NCBI GenBank assembly: GCA_025465405.1
Contig: JAODNL010000094.1
Location: 1 to 6,598, forward strand
Length of the DNA: 6,598 bases
Reading direction: 5' to 3'
Source: Pseudonocardiales bacterium
GTDB taxonomy: Bacteria; Actinomycetota; Actinomycetes; Mycobacteriales; Jatrophihabitantaceae
The position numbers were made by a program, and so were the translations under genes. The notes beneath the pieces are model-generated. The model was given only the letters and a program-made list of their open reading frames with translations, searched no databases and was not told where the DNA came from. Of this stretch, positions 5,678 through 6,598 are shown piece after piece. How positions within the stretch are numbered: position 1 is the stretch's first letter; each line of letters begins with the position of its first letter.

Positions 5678-6598
5678 GTGGCAGGGACCTTCGAGGACGC
5701 GGCATGGGCGGGCGGCTCCGGATCCGGACGGCCGCCGCTGCCACCCAACCTCGATCCGCGTCGTCGACGACGGCACAGCGCGGACGCTCGCGGCAGCGGC
5801 CGGCGCACGGCGGTTCTAGGTACGAAGATCCTGCTGACCCTGCTGTCGGCGGTGCTGCTGGTGACCTTCGGCGTCTACTGGTGGAAGTACCACACGTTCA
5901 GTACCGGGCTCAACCGCCTCGACATCTTCGGCGGGTCGGCGTCGGTCACCAAGCCCACCAAGGACATCGACGGCAAGGCGCAGAACATCATGATCGTCGG
6001 CAACGACGACCGGCAGACCGCCACCGACGCCGAGCTCCAGCAGCTGCATACCGGACGCGACGGCGGCAGCCTGAACACCGACACGATGATGATCGTGCAC
6101 GTGCCGGCCAACGGCGCGAAGGCCACGCTCATCTCGCTGCCCCGAGACTCGTATGTCGCGATTCCCGGCTACGGCATGAACAAGCTCAACTCGGCCTATG
6201 TCGACGGATACAACGGTGCCGCCGGCGCGCCGAACGCGAAGCGTGCGGCGGGCGCCAAACTGCTCGTGCAGACCGTCGAGAACCTGACCGGCCTGACGAT
6301 CGACCACTTCGTGCAGGTCGACCTGCTCGGCTTCTACCGCATCAGCAACGCCATCGGCGGTGTCACCGTGAACATGTGCGCCGCCGTGCAGGAACCGGAC
6401 TCAGGCATCAATCTGCACAAGGGCATCAACGTCATCAAAGGCCAGCAGGCACTGGCGTTCGTCCGTCAGCGCTACAACTTCCCGAACGGCCTGGGCGACC
6501 TCGACCGGGTCGAGCGGCAGCGTTACTTCCTGACGGCCGCGTTCCGCAAGCTGACCTCGGCCGGCGTCCTACTGAACCCGATCAAGATGCAGAGCCTG
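5678..6598 (+). CDS. Second LCP family cell-wall glycopolymer ligase, 3' end beyond the window
   Basis: The frame is open from GTG 5678 to the right edge, 307 codons. The cytoplasmic N-terminus is longer than in the first LCP protein, with a Gly/Pro-rich stretch and a run of five Arg (28-32). A membrane span follows (about 45-66), then the LCP domain: GNDDR (108-112), NTDTMM (133-138), LPRDSY (154-159), KLNSAY (169-174), VRQR (Arg263, Arg265), DLDR (274-277) and Gln281. It is clearly a paralogue of the upstream gene, sharing LLGFYRISNAIGGVTV almost exactly. The loop between Arg265 and Asp274 is two residues longer (FPNGLGD instead of LPNGD), and the loop after GGVTV is shorter. An in-frame TGA at 5618 and no start codon before 5678 fix the GTG start. 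The C-terminal part, including any LytR_C domain, is not visible. The transferred polymer is unknown. Confidence 0.9.
   Translation, partial: MAGTFEDAAWAGGSGSGRPPLPPNLDPRRRRRHSADARGSGRRTAVLGTKILLTLLSAVLLVTFGVYWWKYHTFSTGLNRLDIFGGSASVTKPTKDIDGKAQNIMIVGNDDRQTATDAELQQLHTGRDGGSLNTDTMMIVHVPANGAKATLISLPRDSYVAIPGYGMNKLNSAYVDGYNGAAGAPNAKRAAGAKLLVQTVENLTGLTIDHFVQVDLLGFYRISNAIGGVTVNMCAAVQEPDSGINLHKGINVIKGQQALAFVRQRYNFPNGLGDLDRVERQRYFLTAAFRKLTSAGVLLNPIKMQSL

Noticed and set aside
5759..5772. Perfect 14-bp palindrome CGTCGTCGACGACG
   Set aside because: It lies within the codons for a five-Arg run in the second LCP protein and is explained by the CGN codons, so a regulatory site is not needed.
5114..5776. 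Minus-strand frame crossing the gap between the two LCP genes
   Set aside because: It overlaps the ends of two well-supported genes on the other strand and shows no domain. Its span across the gap is explained by low stop frequency in GC-rich DNA.

Overview
The window is GC-rich DNA (roughly two thirds G+C by eye) with GTG starts, strong G/C bias at third codon positions, and protein families typical of Actinobacteria. I cannot name a genus. It is a cell-surface glycopolymer locus with two divergent arms that meet at a 109-bp intergenic region (4001-4109).

Minus-strand arm, in order of transcription: rmlB (4000-3005, dTDP-glucose 4,6-dehydratase), rmlD (3005-2133, dTDP-4-dehydrorhamnose reductase), a GT4-like glycosyltransferase (2125-776), and a class I SAM-dependent methyltransferase (737 to the left edge, 3' end missing). 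rmlB and rmlD overlap by one base (TGATG). The glycosyltransferase starts 7 nt after the rmlD stop and the methyltransferase starts 38 nt after the glycosyltransferase stop, so all four look like one operon. rmlA and rmlC are not in the window, so dTDP-L-rhamnose synthesis would need them from elsewhere.

Plus-strand arm: two tandem LytR-CpsA-Psr (LCP) family genes. The first (4110-5606) is complete, with a membrane anchor, a catalytic LCP domain and a C-terminal LytR_C domain. The second (5678 to the right edge) is a diverged paralogue cut by the window end. Both begin with GTG, lack a convincing Shine-Dalgarno sequence, and have a TANCCTCGG element 7-8 nt upstream, which suggests leaderless transcripts from two similar promoters.

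A reasonable model is that the minus arm makes and modifies a deoxysugar-containing glycan (nucleotide sugar supply, transfer, O-methylation), and that the LCP proteins transfer a lipid-linked glycopolymer onto the cell wall outside the membrane. Each family is known. The less ordinary points are the paired LCP paralogues with different active-site loops, their matching leaderless promoters, and a methyltransferase that may continue into a second domain. I see no RNA genes, insertion sequences, CRISPR arrays or phage features. No gene-free stretch exceeds about 110 bp.
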